A stretch of 64,000 nt of DNA from Pseudooceanicola nitratireducens (GTDB lineage Bacteria; Pseudomonadota; Alphaproteobacteria; Rhodobacterales; Rhodobacteraceae), in contig NZ_FNZG01000004.1 in the NCBI RefSeq assembly GCF_900109195.1, positions 248,001 to 312,000 of the forward strand. The letters run 5' to 3'. The notes under the pieces are model-generated. The model saw only the letters and a list, made by a program, of their open reading frames with translations. It did not search any database and was not told where the DNA came from. Both the position numbers and the translations under genes were made by a program. The number at the start of each line of letters is the position of its first letter. Within the stretch, counting starts at the first letter, position 1. This document shows, one piece after another, positions 52,223-61,236 of the stretch.

Positions 52223-54028
52223 ATGCCACTGAACCCAACCATCGCCAAGGTCACCGACCGGATCATCGCCCGGTCCGCCGACAGCCGCCGCCAGTATCTG
52301 GACCGCATCAATGCCGCAGCCGATGCCGGACCCGTCCGCGCCCATCTGACCTGTGGCAACCAGGCGCATGCCTATGCGGGTGTGCCGGACGACCAGGAGG
52401 CGCTGGCGCAGGGCACAGGTGCAAACCTTGGGATCGTTACGTCCTACAACGACATGTTGTCGGCGCATCAGCCGTTTGAACGCTTTCCCCAGCTGATCCG
52501 CGATTCCGCCCGCGCCAAGGGCTCGACCGCACAGGTGGCTGGCGGTGTTCCGGCCATGTGCGACGGGGTCACCCAAGGCCAGCCGGGGATGGAGCTGTCG
52601 CTTTTCTCCCGCGATGTCATTGCCTTGTCCGCCGGAGTGGCACTGTCTCACAACTGTTTTGATGCAGCACTTTACCTGGGCGTATGTGACAAGATCGTGC
52701 CCGGCCTGGTGATGGCGGCGGCGACCTTTGGCCATATCCCGGCGGTCTTCCTGCCGGCGGGGCCGATGCCCTCGGGTCTGCCGAATGACGAGAAAGCACG
52801 GGTGCGCCAGCAGTTTGCCACCGGCGAAGTGGGCCGCGACAAGCTGATGGAGGCCGAGATGGCCTCCTACCACTCGCCCGGCACCTGCACCTTCTACGGC
52901 ACCGCGAATTCCAACCAGATGTTGATGGAATTCATGGGCTTGCACCTTCCGGGCGCGTCCTTTGTGAACCCCAACACGCCGCTGCGCGACGCGCTGACCG
53001 TGGCCGGTGTCGAACGGGCGCTGGAAATCACCGCGCTTGGCAACGACTACCGCCCCGCCGGTCACGTGCTGGACGAAAAGGCCTTTGTGAACGGGATCGT
53101 GGGCCTGATGGCCACCGGCGGGTCGACCAACCTTGTGCTGCATATGCCCGCCATGGCGCGCGCCGCGGGCGTGCTGCTGGAGCTTGAGGATTTCGACGAG
53201 ATCTCGGGCGCGGTGCCGCTGATGGCCAAGGTCTATCCGAACGGGCTGGCCGATGTGAACCATTTCCACGCCGCCGGTGGCCTGGGCTACATGATCGGAG
53301 AGCTGATCGGCGCGGGCCTTCTGCACGACGACACGCTGACCATCGGCGAAGGTGGACTTACGGCGTATGCCAAGGAGCCCAAACTGGTCGACGGGCGCGT
53401 CACCTATAGCGACGGCGCGCGCAAATCCGAGAACGACAAGATCCTGCGCCCGCCCTCGGACCCGTTCCAGAAAACCGGCGGATTGAAAAGACTTAGCGGC
53501 AATCTGGGCACCGGCATGATGAAGGTTTCCGCCGTCGCGCCCGAACGCCACGTAATCGAGGCCAAGGCCCGGATCTTCAACGACCAGGAGGCTGTTAAGA
53601 CCGCCTTCCGCGCCGGGGAATTCACCGAAGATGTCGTGGTCATCGTGCGCTTCCAGGGCCCCAGGGCCAATGGCATGCCCGAGCTGCATTCCCTGACGCC
53701 GACGCTGTCGGTGCTGCAGGATCGCGGGCTGAAGGTCGCGCTTTTGACCGATGGCCGGATGTCCGGTGCCTCGGGCAAGGTGCCCGCCGCGATCCATGTC
53801 GCCCCCGAGGCGGTGGATGGCGGCCCCCTCGCCCGGTTGCAGGACGGCGACCTGATCCGCGTCGATGCAGTTGCGGGCGTGATCGAGGTGCTGACCGAAG
53901 GCGCGCTGGATCGCCCCGCCGTGACGCCCGATCTGTCGGCCAACAGCCACGGGATCGGCCGCGAATTGTTCGAACTTTTCCGTCAGAATGCCGGACCCGC
54001 CACCTCGGGCGCGGCCAATATCGTGTAA
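52223..54028 (+). CDS. edd: phosphogluconate dehydratase
   Basis: This 601-residue Fe-S dehydratase (IlvD/Edd family) converts 6-phosphogluconate to 2-keto-3-deoxy-6-phosphogluconate in the Entner-Doudoroff pathway. Cluster-ligand cysteines are visible in [14 protein letters not shown] and [15 protein letters not shown], and [13 protein letters not shown] is the conserved N-terminal motif. The length fits Edd rather than IlvD. It is followed 41 bases later by eda, and an AGGAG site precedes the ATG. Confidence 0.96.
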   Translation: MPLNPTIAKVTDRIIARSADSRRQYLDRINAAADAGPVRAHLTCGNQAHAYAGVPDDQEALAQGTGANLGIVTSYNDMLSAHQPFERFPQLIRDSARAKGSTAQVAGGVPAMCDGVTQGQPGMELSLFSRDVIALSAGVALSHNCFDAALYLGVCDKIVPGLVMAAATFGHIPAVFLPAGPMPSGLPNDEKARVRQQFATGEVGRDKLMEAEMASYHSPGTCTFYGTANSNQMLMEFMGLHLPGASFVNPNTPLRDALTVAGVERALEITALGNDYRPAGHVLDEKAFVNGIVGLMATGGSTNLVLHMPAMARAAGVLLELEDFDEISGAVPLMAKVYPNGLADVNHFHAAGGLGYMIGELIGAGLLHDDTLTIGEGGLTAYAKEPKLVDGRVTYSDGARKSENDKILRPPSDPFQKTGGLKRLSGNLGTGMMKVSAVAPERHVIEAKARIFNDQEAVKTAFRAGEFTEDVVVIVRFQGPRANGMPELHSLTPTLSVLQDRGLKVALLTDGRMSGASGKVPAAIHVAPEAVDGGPLARLQDGDLIRVDAVAGVIEVLTEGALDRPAVTPDLSANSHGIGRELFELFRQNAGPATSGAANIV

Positions 54029-54069
54029 GCCCAACACCCTGTGAGGCCAATATCCTGTGAGGACCGCCC

Positions 54070-54714
54070 ATGCCCATCACCCCTGAATCCGCCAGCGCCA
54101 ACAGCGAAAAACTCTGCCGCACCGCCCCCGTGATCCCGGTTCTGGTTGTCGATGACGTGGCCCATGCCGCCCCCCTGGCGACGGCGCTGGTTGCGGGCGG
54201 GTTGCCCGTGCTCGAAGTCACGCTGCGCACGCCGGCGGCGCTTGATGTGATCTCGGCCATGGCCGGGGTCGAGGGCGGGATTGTCGGCGCGGGCACGATC
54301 CTGACCCCTGCGGATGTGGAACGCGCCCTGAAGGCCGGGGCGACCTTTGGCGTGTCGCCCGGTGCCACCGATAAGCTGCTGGATGCGGCCGAAGACATGG
54401 GCCTGCCGATGCTGCCGGGGGCCGCCACCGCATCCGAGGCGATGCGCCTGTTGGAACGCGGCTACCGGGTGCAGAAGTTTTTCCCGGCCGAAGCTGCAGG
54501 CGGGGCCAAGGCGCTGAAATCGCTGGCCTCTCCCATCCCGCAGATCCTGTTCTGTCCGACGGGCGGGGTGACGCCCGGCAATGCACGCGACTATCTTGCG
54601 CTGCCCAATACCGCCTGTGTCGGCGGGTCCTGGGTCGCGCCCAAGGACAAGGTGGAAAGCGGCGACTGGGCCGGGATCGAGGCACTGGCGCGCGAGGCCA
54701 CGCTTCTGGGCTAA
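54070..54714 (+). CDS. eda: 2-dehydro-3-deoxy-6-phosphogluconate aldolase
   Basis: This 214-residue class I aldolase splits KDPG to pyruvate and glyceraldehyde-3-phosphate. The Schiff-base lysine is K136 in [21 protein letters not shown] carries the catalytic Glu/Arg, and [12 protein letters not shown] is the phosphate site. It completes the Entner-Doudoroff pair with edd. Confidence 0.96.
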   Translation: MPITPESASANSEKLCRTAPVIPVLVVDDVAHAAPLATALVAGGLPVLEVTLRTPAALDVISAMAGVEGGIVGAGTILTPADVERALKAGATFGVSPGATDKLLDAAEDMGLPMLPGAATASEAMRLLERGYRVQKFFPAEAAGGAKALKSLASPIPQILFCPTGGVTPGNARDYLALPNTACVGGSWVAPKDKVESGDWAGIEALAREATLLG

Positions 54715-54800
54715 GGCCCATTCCGCGGCGACCTGCGCCGCGTGCCGATGCAGCAAAGCCGCGCAATGCAAGGGAAATTCCGCAGGCCGCGCGCTTTTGC

Positions 54801-54829
54801 TTGGCCCCATGGCCGCGCGCGCCTATACA
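54801..54829 (+). promoter_or_regulatory. putative hisB promoter
   Basis: TTGGCC (54801-54806), a 17-base spacer and TATACA (54824-54829) predict a start near 54836 and an 18-base leader with a GGAGG ribosome site. Confidence 0.5.
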
Positions 54830-54853
54830 GCGGCGAACATCATCGGAGGCCCC

Positions 54854-55441
54854 ATGCGCAGCGCCAAGATCAGCCGCAAGACCGCAGAGACGGACATCGA
54901 AGTCATCCTGTCGCTGGACGGGACCGGCCATTACGACAACCAGACCGGGGTCGGTTTCTTCGACCACATGCTGGATCAGCTGGCGCGGCATTCGCTGATC
55001 GACATGACCATACGCTGTAAGGGCGACCTGCATATCGACGACCACCACACGGTCGAGGACGTAGGCATCGCCATCGGTCAGGCCCTGACCCAGGCACTTG
55101 GAGACAAACGTGGAATCCGCCGCTATGGGTCCTGCCTGCTGCCCATGGACGACGCGCTGGTGCGCTGTGCCCTGGACCTGTCGGGCCGTCCCTTCCTGGT
55201 GTGGAACGTCGATCTGCCGACCCAGAAGATCGGCACCTTCGACACGGAACTGGTGCGGGAATTCTTCCAGGCGCTGGCGACCCATGGCGGCATCACGCTG
55301 CACGTGGATGCGCTGCACGGTCTGAATTCGCATCACATCGCCGAGGCAGCCTTCAAGTCCGTCGCCCGCGCCCTGCGCGAGGCGGTCGAGACCGATCCCC
55401 GCAAGGGCGATGCGATCCCGTCGACCAAGGGCATGCTGTAA
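54854..55441 (+). CDS. hisB: imidazoleglycerol-phosphate dehydratase
   Basis: This 195-residue monofunctional IGPD performs the sixth step of histidine synthesis. The two metal-binding half-repeats are [11 protein letters not shown] with [12 protein letters not shown], and [13 protein letters not shown]. There is no fused phosphatase domain, unlike enterobacterial HisB. GGAGG precedes the ATG at 54854. Confidence 0.96.
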   Translation: MRSAKISRKTAETDIEVILSLDGTGHYDNQTGVGFFDHMLDQLARHSLIDMTIRCKGDLHIDDHHTVEDVGIAIGQALTQALGDKRGIRRYGSCLLPMDDALVRCALDLSGRPFLVWNVDLPTQKIGTFDTELVREFFQALATHGGITLHVDALHGLNSHHIAEAAFKSVARALREAVETDPRKGDAIPSTKGML

Positions 55442-55504
55442 GCGGTTCTTTGGACAGTGGTTTGCTGAACCCCGGATCGGGGTGCGAGGCCCGGCTTCGG
55501 GATT

Positions 55505-55540
55505 GCCTCCGGCGGGGATATTTTCGGCAAGAGGATGGGG
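55505..55540 (-). repeat. short dispersed repeat, copy 3 (inverted)
   Basis: On the minus strand CATCCTCTTGCCGAAAATAT is followed by CCCCGCCGGAGGC, matching the blocks at 15856 and 47171. It lies in the 176-base gap between hisB and hisH, in opposite orientation to both genes. A weaker form (CATCATCTTGCTTTAAATAC) is at 59414 after hisE. Confidence 0.65.
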
Positions 55541-55617
55541 GCAGTTGCGCCCGGGCGCGGGTCTTGACCCGCGCGGGGAACCGGGGCAGTGCTGCGGGTA
55601 GGATTTAGGGGGCCAAG

Positions 55618-56250
55618 ATGCTGACAGTTCTGATCGATTACGAAAGCGGCAACCTGCATTCCGCCGAAAAGGCCTTTCAACGCATGGCGCGTGAAACGGG
55701 CGGCGGAGAGGTGATCGTCTCGGACCGGGCCGAGGATGTGCTGCGCGCCGATCGAGTCGTTCTGCCGGGTGACGGAGCCTTTCCCGCCTGTGCAAAGGCG
55801 CTGAAGGGTCACGAGAACCTGTTTGAGGCGCTGCGTGAAGTGGTCGAGGAAAAAGCCCGTCCTTTCATGGGGATCTGCGTCGGCATGCAGCTGATGTGCC
55901 GGATCGGGCACGAGTATGAAGAGACCGCGGGCCTGGGCTGGATCGACGGTGAGGTGACACGGATCGAGGCCGAGGGGCTGAAGGTGCCGCATATGGGCTG
56001 GAACGATCTGGTCATCGACCGCCCGCACCCGGTGCTTGCCGGGATCGAAAGCGGCCAGCATGCCTATTTCGTGCATTCCTATCACATGGCGGTCGCGTCG
56101 CCGGATCAGCTGATCGCGCATGTGGACTATGGCCATCCGGTCACGGCCATCGTCGGACGGGACAACATGATCGGCACTCAGTTCCACCCGGAAAAGAGCC
56201 AGGCCACCGGGCTGAAGATGATCGCGAATTTTCTAGGCTGGGCCCCCTGA
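55618..56250 (+). CDS. hisH: imidazole glycerol phosphate synthase subunit HisH
   Basis: This 210-residue class I glutamine amidotransferase feeds ammonia to HisF. The nucleophile is C87 in PFMGICVGMQLM, with the His-Glu dyad in QFHPEKSQATG. VGWNDLV-type (HMGWNDL) and YFVHSYH motifs are HisH-typical. Its partner hisF lies 2.1 kb downstream. Confidence 0.95.
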   Translation: MLTVLIDYESGNLHSAEKAFQRMARETGGGEVIVSDRAEDVLRADRVVLPGDGAFPACAKALKGHENLFEALREVVEEKARPFMGICVGMQLMCRIGHEYEETAGLGWIDGEVTRIEAEGLKVPHMGWNDLVIDRPHPVLAGIESGQHAYFVHSYHMAVASPDQLIAHVDYGHPVTAIVGRDNMIGTQFHPEKSQATGLKMIANFLGWAP

Positions 56251-56358
56251 GCGCGGGCCGGGCGGGTGTCGCAGACTTAACGTTCCGTTTCATGGCGCGT
56301 CTGATTGCGAGACCGGCCCGTAAGGGCGGGCAAGCGGGCCCGCCCCCAAAGCGTCACG

Positions 56359-56739
56359 TCATTTCACCCGCGACCAGGTCTGTTTCTTGCAGATCGGCCC
56401 GACGCAGCCCGAGACCTTCAGCGTATTGCCCGACAGCGCCATCTTCGATTTGAAGACCTTGTCGGTCGAAGGCTGCCAGATCTTGCCATCCCGGTAATCG
56501 CCGCCGCCCTTGGACTGCATGTCCCAGACCAGTTTTTTGCCCAGGTTGGCGCTTTTGTATTCGCCGTCGGCGTTGAAGGTGCGGCTGATCGTACCGCAGA
56601 GCGCGCCGCCGCAGGGCGCGATGGTGACATGGGCATAGGCCCCGTCGTCAACCTGGGTTTTCCAGATGCCCTCGACCGGATCGGCATGGGCCGCGCCCGC
56701 CGACAGGATCAGAGCCAGTGACAGAATGGTCTTGCGCAT
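56359..56739 (-). CDS. DUF2147 secreted protein
   Basis: This 126-residue protein has a signal peptide (about 1-19, cleavage after AHA). The DUF2147 domain follows: DPVEGIWKTQVDDGAYAHVT at its start, CGGALCGTISR with two Cys likely disulfide-bonded, and GKIWQPSTDKVFKSKMALSG. DUF2147 proteins are small periplasmic beta-barrel-like proteins of unknown role. It is inserted in opposite orientation between hisH and hisA. Confidence 0.88.
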   Translation of the reverse strand: MRKTILSLALILSAGAAHADPVEGIWKTQVDDGAYAHVTIAPCGGALCGTISRTFNADGEYKSANLGKKLVWDMQSKGGGDYRDGKIWQPSTDKVFKSKMALSGNTLKVSGCVGPICKKQTWSRVK

Positions 56740-56869
56740 TCCTTTTCCTCCCTATGTTCGCCCGAAGGCGTGATCTCAGTCTTGCCGGGGCGCCCCTGAT
56801 ATCGCAAGCGAAGGTTGCATGTCCCGTAGCGTCATGCATAACCGCGCCACCGGAACGAAAGGGCTGACC

Positions 56870-57595
56870 ATGATCCTCTATCCCGCGATTGACCTGAAAG
56901 ACGGCAAGGCCGTGCGCCTGTACAAGGGCGACATGGACCAGGCGACCGTCTTCAACGACGACCCCGCCGCCCAGGCGATGGAGTTCGTGAAAGCGGGCTG
57001 CGAATGGCTGCATATCGTCGATCTGAACGGGGCCTTCGCCGGTGAACCGGTCAACGCCGCCCCGGTCGAGGCGATCCTGAAGCAGACCCAGGTGCCCGCG
57101 CAGCTGGGCGGCGGCATCCGCGACATGGCCACGATCGAGACCTGGCTGTCCAAGGGCCTGGCCCGCGTCATCCTGGGCACCGTTGCGGTGGAAAACCCCG
57201 CGCTGGTCAAGGAAGCCGCCCGTGCCTTCCCCGGCAAGGTCGCCGTGGGCATCGACGCCCGCAACGGCCGCGTCGCCACCAAGGGCTGGGCCGAGGAAAC
57301 CGACGTCATGGTCACCGACCTGGCGCGCAGCTTCGAAGACGCCGGCGTGGCAGCGATCATCTATACCGACATTAACCGCGATGGCGCGATGCAGGGTCCG
57401 AACGTGCAGTCCACGGCGGATCTGGCCAATGCGGTGTCGATCCCGGTGATCGCCTCGGGCGGCGTGTCTTCGCTGGACGACCTGCGGGCGCTGAAGGCCT
57501 GCGGCGCACCGCTGAACGGCGCGATCTCGGGTCGGGCGCTTTATGACGGTGCCATCGACCTTGGGCAGGCGCTCTCGGTTCTCAAGAATGACTAA
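56870..57595 (+). CDS. hisA: ProFAR isomerase HisA
   Basis: This 241-residue TIM-barrel isomerase has the catalytic Asp in [20 protein letters not shown] and the second Asp in [28 protein letters not shown] is the typical mid-barrel motif. The ATG at 56870 gives the normal N-terminus. The end overlaps the next small gene by 8 bases. Confidence 0.95.
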   Translation: MILYPAIDLKDGKAVRLYKGDMDQATVFNDDPAAQAMEFVKAGCEWLHIVDLNGAFAGEPVNAAPVEAILKQTQVPAQLGGGIRDMATIETWLSKGLARVILGTVAVENPALVKEAARAFPGKVAVGIDARNGRVATKGWAEETDVMVTDLARSFEDAGVAAIIYTDINRDGAMQGPNVQSTADLANAVSIPVIASGGVSSLDDLRALKACGAPLNGAISGRALYDGAIDLGQALSVLKND

Positions 57596-57926
57596 TCTTC
57601 TTGTCCCGCTGATCCTGTCCCTGGCCGTGACGGGGGCGGGATTTTACTGCCGCTACAAGGGCGCGCGCTACCTGCTGATCGGCATGGGCGCGCTGACCGC
57701 CGTGGGGCTGATCATGGTGATCGCGCTCCAGGCCCTGGCGCTTGGCCTTGGCTGTACCGGCACCTCCCTGCGTGCCATGTCCTGCCCCGAGGGCGGGCTG
57801 ACCGGCGCCGTGACCGCGCTTGGTGGCTTTGCCTCTTTGCTGACGCTGCCGGGGCTTGTTGCGGGCCCCGTGGCCGTGCCTCTGGCGGCGCTGGCCGAAT
57901 ACTGGACCCGCCGCAACCGCGCCTGA
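57588..57926 (+). CDS. small membrane protein between hisA and hisF
   Basis: This 112-residue protein has three to four hydrophobic helices ([56 protein letters not shown]). I do not recognise a family. The ATG lies inside the last codons of hisA (8-base overlap), so it is translationally coupled to histidine synthesis genes. Confidence 0.75.
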   Translation: MTNLLVPLILSLAVTGAGFYCRYKGARYLLIGMGALTAVGLIMVIALQALALGLGCTGTSLRAMSCPEGGLTGAVTALGGFASLLTLPGLVAGPVAVPLAALAEYWTRRNRA

Positions 57927-57968
57927 AGCCCGGTTGCGCGCCCGCCCCCTCCGGGTCAGACTGATGCC

Positions 57969-58262
57969 ATGCGTCGTACCCTTGTGATCCTGCAGGTAAT
58001 CCTTCTCCTGCTCTGCTCTCTGCCTGTCGTTGGTGTCGTCTGGTCGTCCTGGTTTGCCGAACGGCACGGCTGCACCCTGAACGAGGCCGGGGTGCACCCC
58101 TGCGTGGTCAATGGCCACGACTGGGGGCCGGAGCTGGGGGCGGCCTTCCTCTCGGGCTGGCTGGGGCTGATCACCCTGCCCCTTGGCGCGCTTCTGCTGG
58201 TTACCCTCGCGCTGACGCTGGCTCTGCCTCCGCTGATCCGCCGGTTGCGCCGCCTGCGCTGA
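57969..58262 (+). CDS. small membrane protein between hisA and hisF
   Basis: This 97-residue protein has an N-terminal hydrophobic helix (TLVILQVILLLLCSLPVVGV) that may be a signal anchor, a loop with two Cys (HGCTLNEAGVHPCVVNG) probably facing the periplasm, and a second hydrophobic region near the C-terminus ending in RRLRRLR. No family is recognised. It precedes hisF by 61 bases. Confidence 0.7.
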   Translation: MRRTLVILQVILLLLCSLPVVGVVWSSWFAERHGCTLNEAGVHPCVVNGHDWGPELGAAFLSGWLGLITLPLGALLLVTLALTLALPPLIRRLRRLR

Positions 58263-58323
58263 TCCCGCCCCCCGAGGGCGCATTTGATTGCGCTGCCCCC
58301 GATCCGGCCCTAGAAGCACTGTC

Positions 58324-59085
58324 ATGTTGAAGACTCGGATCATCCCCTGCCTCGACGTGGCCGACGGCCGCGTGGTCAAAGGCGTGAATTTCGTTGGCCT
58401 GCGCGATGCGGGCGATCCCGTGGACGCCGCCCGGGCCTATGATGCCGCCGGCGCGGACGAGCTTTGCTTTCTCGACATCCACGCCACCCATGAAAACCGT
58501 GGCACCATGTTCGACGTGGTCACACGCACGGCGGAACAATGTTACATCCCGCTGACCGTGGGCGGCGGCGTGCGCACCGTTCAGGACGTGCGCAACCTGC
58601 TGCTGGCCGGGGCCGACAAGGTGTCGTTCAACTCCGCCGCCGTGGCCAATCCGGACGTGGTGGCCGAGGCCGCGGATCACTTCGGGTCGCAATGCATCGT
58701 GGTGGCGATCGACGCCAAGACCGTCAGCCCCGGCAAATGGGAGATCTTCACCCATGGCGGGCGCAAGGCCACCGGCATCGACGCGGTCGAATTCGCTCGT
58801 ACCGTTGCTGCCAAGGGGGCCGGGGAAATCCTTCTGACCTCAATGGACCGCGACGGCACCCGCGCGGGCTTCAACCTGCCCCTGACCCGCGCGATCTCGG
58901 ACGCAGTCGAGGTGCCGGTGATCGCCTCGGGTGGCGTCGGTAACCTGGATCACCTGGTCGAGGGCGTGACCAAGGGCGGGGCTTCGGCCGTGCTTGCCGC
59001 CTCGATCTTCCACTTCGGCGACTACACCATCCGCGAGGCCAAGGATCACATGGCCGCCGCCGGCATCCCGATGAGGCTGGAATGA
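58324..59085 (+). CDS. hisF: imidazole glycerol phosphate synthase subunit HisF
   Basis: This 253-residue TIM-barrel cyclase has the catalytic Asp in [19 protein letters not shown] and the other in [29 protein letters not shown] and [13 protein letters not shown] are the phosphate-binding loops. It pairs with HisH. The end overlaps hisE by 4 bases. Confidence 0.96.
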   Translation: MLKTRIIPCLDVADGRVVKGVNFVGLRDAGDPVDAARAYDAAGADELCFLDIHATHENRGTMFDVVTRTAEQCYIPLTVGGGVRTVQDVRNLLLAGADKVSFNSAAVANPDVVAEAADHFGSQCIVVAIDAKTVSPGKWEIFTHGGRKATGIDAVEFARTVAAKGAGEILLTSMDRDGTRAGFNLPLTRAISDAVEVPVIASGGVGNLDHLVEGVTKGGASAVLAASIFHFGDYTIREAKDHMAAAGIPMRLE

Positions 59086-59396
59086 GCATTCTGGACGAAC
59101 TCTACGCCACGATCGAAGCCCGCAAGGGCGCCGATCCCGACAGCTCCTGGACGGCCAAGCTGCTCTCCAAGGGCCCCGAGAAATGCGCCGAGAAATTCGG
59201 CGAAGAGGCCGTCGAGGCCATCATCGAGGCCGTCAGGAACGACCCCCAAAAACTGAAATCCGAGGCGGCGGACGTGCTCTACCATCTGCTGGTCATGCTG
59301 GCCGCCCGCGATGTGCCCCTTGCGGACGTTCTCGCCGAACTCTCCCGCCGCCAGGGCACCTCGGGCCTCACCGAAAAGGCCTCGCGCGGGCAATAA
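59082..59396 (+). CDS. hisE: phosphoribosyl-ATP pyrophosphatase
   Basis: This 104-residue all-helical MazG-like enzyme performs step 2 of histidine synthesis. [18 protein letters not shown] contains the metal-binding EExxE helix, and [13 protein letters not shown] completes the fold. It is not fused to HisI, unlike in enterobacteria. It closes the hisF-hisE unit. Confidence 0.95.
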   Translation: MSILDELYATIEARKGADPDSSWTAKLLSKGPEKCAEKFGEEAVEAIIEAVRNDPQKLKSEAADVLYHLLVMLAARDVPLADVLAELSRRQGTSGLTEKASRGQ

Positions 59397-59509
59397 GCAC
59401 CGCCCCGATCCCCATCATCTTGCTTTAAATACTCAAAAATCCCCGATCTGCCGCCAGATCGGATCGTCCGTCATGGGCTATAGGCACCGGCCAAAGTCAT
59501 GACCCAATG

Positions 59510-59986
59510 TCACAGCTTTGACGAAATCACCCCGGTATTGAACCCGCCCATGCGCAATTCGCCAAACAGGCGCTGGTATTCGATCTTGGGGCAGCGGTTC
59601 ATGATCACGTCGACGCCGCGCGCACGGGCCGTGGCGGCGGCCTCAGGGTTCACCACGCCGATCTGCATCCAGATGGTACGCAGGTCTGGAAAAGTCGCCA
59701 GCGCCTCGTCCACGATCGGCGGCACGTGGTCCGAGCGGCGGAAGATGTCCACCATGTCCACCGGCTCCTTGATCTCGGACAGGCTGGCGCGGATGGTCTG
59801 GCCGAACAGCTTTTCACCGGCATGCCCGGGATTGACCGGAATCACCGTGAATCCCTTCAGGCCCAGGTAGCGCGCCACGTAGTAGCTGGGCCGCACCGGG
59901 TTCATCGACACCCCGACCACGGCGATCACGCGGGTGCGCTGCAGCACCTCTTTCAGATGGGCGTCCGTATAGGTTTCTTCCGTCAT
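59510..59986 (-). CDS. CoA-binding domain protein (YccU-like)
   Basis: This 158-residue Rossmann-fold CoA_binding_2 protein contains VIAVVGVSMNPVRPSYYVAR, the nucleotide-binding region, IPVNPGHAGEKLFGQ, and a late MNRCPKIEYQRLFGEL motif. Proteins of this family bind CoA, but their function is unsettled. It is on the minus strand opposite the his genes. Confidence 0.87.
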   Translation of the reverse strand: MTEETYTDAHLKEVLQRTRVIAVVGVSMNPVRPSYYVARYLGLKGFTVIPVNPGHAGEKLFGQTIRASLSEIKEPVDMVDIFRRSDHVPPIVDEALATFPDLRTIWMQIGVVNPEAAATARARGVDVIMNRCPKIEYQRLFGELRMGGFNTGVISSKL

Positions 59987-60076
59987 GGCGATTGCCTGTC
60001 CCTGAGCCGTCGCCCCCATAGTGGCAGAGCGGCGAGGCCTGCAAAAGGCGAATAGCGACCGGATTGGGATGGCCCC

Positions 60077-60106
60077 AAAAAAAGCGCCCGGGCAGATGCC
60101 GGGCGC
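60077..60106 (-). terminator. Rho-independent terminator with 7-T tail (minus strand)
   Basis: On the minus strand GCGCCCGG pairs with CCGGGCGC around a 7-base loop and is followed by seven T (complement of A at 60077-60083). It lies 230 bases downstream of the rlmB stop and 91 bases upstream of the CoA-binding gene start. Confidence 0.88.
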
Positions 60107-60240
60107 AGTACGGAACGAGGGACAGTGAAAGGAAATGCCAGGGTTCCGGTCTGGCATTCCACGACTCCAGATAGGATGTCACACCCAGAGTAGGGAGAGG
60201 ATGTAATACGATTGTGAACAGAAGATTAACGCCCCCGCGG
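60107..60240 (-). ncRNA. candidate small RNA ending at the terminator
   Basis: The 349-base gap 59987-60335 has no ORF but a strong minus-strand terminator far from rlmB. Just upstream of it is a second hairpin (AATGCCAG at 60134-60141 with CTGGCATT at 60151-60158). The upstream boundary at 60240 is a guess. The pattern of hairpin, linker, terminator and U-run fits a small RNA or a long structured 3' UTR of rlmB. No homologous sRNA family is recognised. Confidence 0.35.
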
Positions 60241-60335
60241 TCAGAGGCGTTACCCACAGGTTTATTTTACGGGGCCCTATTGCGGGCGTACCCTGCGGGG
60301 CTGACAGACCTTTGCAGGGCCCTCTCAGCCCCTGT

Positions 60336-61118
60336 TCACCCCCGCGCCCGCGCCGCGTAAAGCGCGACGGCGGCAGCGTTCGACACGTTCAGCGACCCGA
60401 AGCTGCCGGCAAAGTCGATCCGCACCAGGTGATCGCAGGTGTCCTTGGTCTTGGGTCGCAGCCCCGGCCCCTCGGCCCCAAGCACCAGCGCGATCGGGCG
60501 GTCCAGCTTGCCCTCCACCGCCTCTTCCAGCGTGATCTCGGCCTCACCGTCGAGGCCCAGCACGATGTAGCCCATGGCCCGCAGCTCTTCCATGGTGTCG
60601 GCCAGGTTGCGCACCCGCAGATAGGGCTGGCGCTCCAGCGCGCCGCTGGCGGTCTTGGCAAGGGCGCCGGTCTCGGGCGCGGCGTGGTGGCGCATGCCAA
60701 TGACGGCCACGGCCCCGAAGACCTCGGCCGAGCGGAGAATCGCCCCCACGTTGTGCGGATCGGTCACCCTGTCCAGCAAGACGACGCGCGGAGGGTTTTG
60801 CCCGTCGCCCAGGCAGCGGTCGGCGACCTGCCCCCAGTCCAGCGGCTTGACCTCAAGCGCGGCCCCCTGGTGCACCGACTGCGGATCTATCGGCGCGGTA
60901 AACTTGCGCGGATCGGCCATTTCAGGCTCGATCCCGGCCTCGGCGATGGCATCGGCCAGCTTGTCGCCCGCGTTCTTGGTCACAATCAGGCGCAGTTTCT
61001 CGCGCGCGGGGTTCATCAGCGCGTCCCGGACCGCATGCAGACCAAAAAGCCAGACGGTTTCATCCGCCGCGGCCTTCTTGCTGCGTTCCTTCTCGACGAC
61101 CCACTTGGGCTTTTTCAT
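60336..61118 (-). CDS. rlmB: 23S rRNA (guanosine-2'-O-)methyltransferase RlmB
   Basis: This 260-residue SpoU/TrmH methyltransferase has an N-terminal substrate-binding domain (VWLFGLHAVRDALMNP) and the C-terminal knotted SPOUT domain with motif 1 DRVTDPHNVGAILRSAEVFG, motif 2 ALVLGAEGPGLRP and motif 3 SLNVSNAAAVALY. It methylates G2251 of 23S rRNA. The ATG at 61118 is preferred because GGAGG lies 5 bases upstream; a GTG five codons earlier is possible. Confidence 0.92.
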   Translation of the reverse strand: MKKPKWVVEKERSKKAAADETVWLFGLHAVRDALMNPAREKLRLIVTKNAGDKLADAIAEAGIEPEMADPRKFTAPIDPQSVHQGAALEVKPLDWGQVADRCLGDGQNPPRVVLLDRVTDPHNVGAILRSAEVFGAVAVIGMRHHAAPETGALAKTASGALERQPYLRVRNLADTMEELRAMGYIVLGLDGEAEITLEEAVEGKLDRPIALVLGAEGPGLRPKTKDTCDHLVRIDFAGSFGSLNVSNAAAVALYAARARG

Positions 61119-61207
61119 CTTGGCCTCCGCCACTGCGCATTCCGGGTTTGGTGCGCCTGCCCTAGCACCCCCGCCCGAACAAAGCGAGAGGAGGGCGGAA
61201 TTTCCTG

Positions 61208-61236
61208 TTGACGCCCTTGGGGCTGCTTAGTAATCA
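61208..61236 (+). promoter_or_regulatory. sigma70-type promoter of tRNA-Tyr
   Basis: TTGACG (61208-61213), a 17-base spacer and TAATCA (61231-61236) lie upstream of tRNA-Tyr and closely resemble the tRNA-Gly promoter boxes. The tRNA 5' end is 42 bases after the -10 box. Confidence 0.6.
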
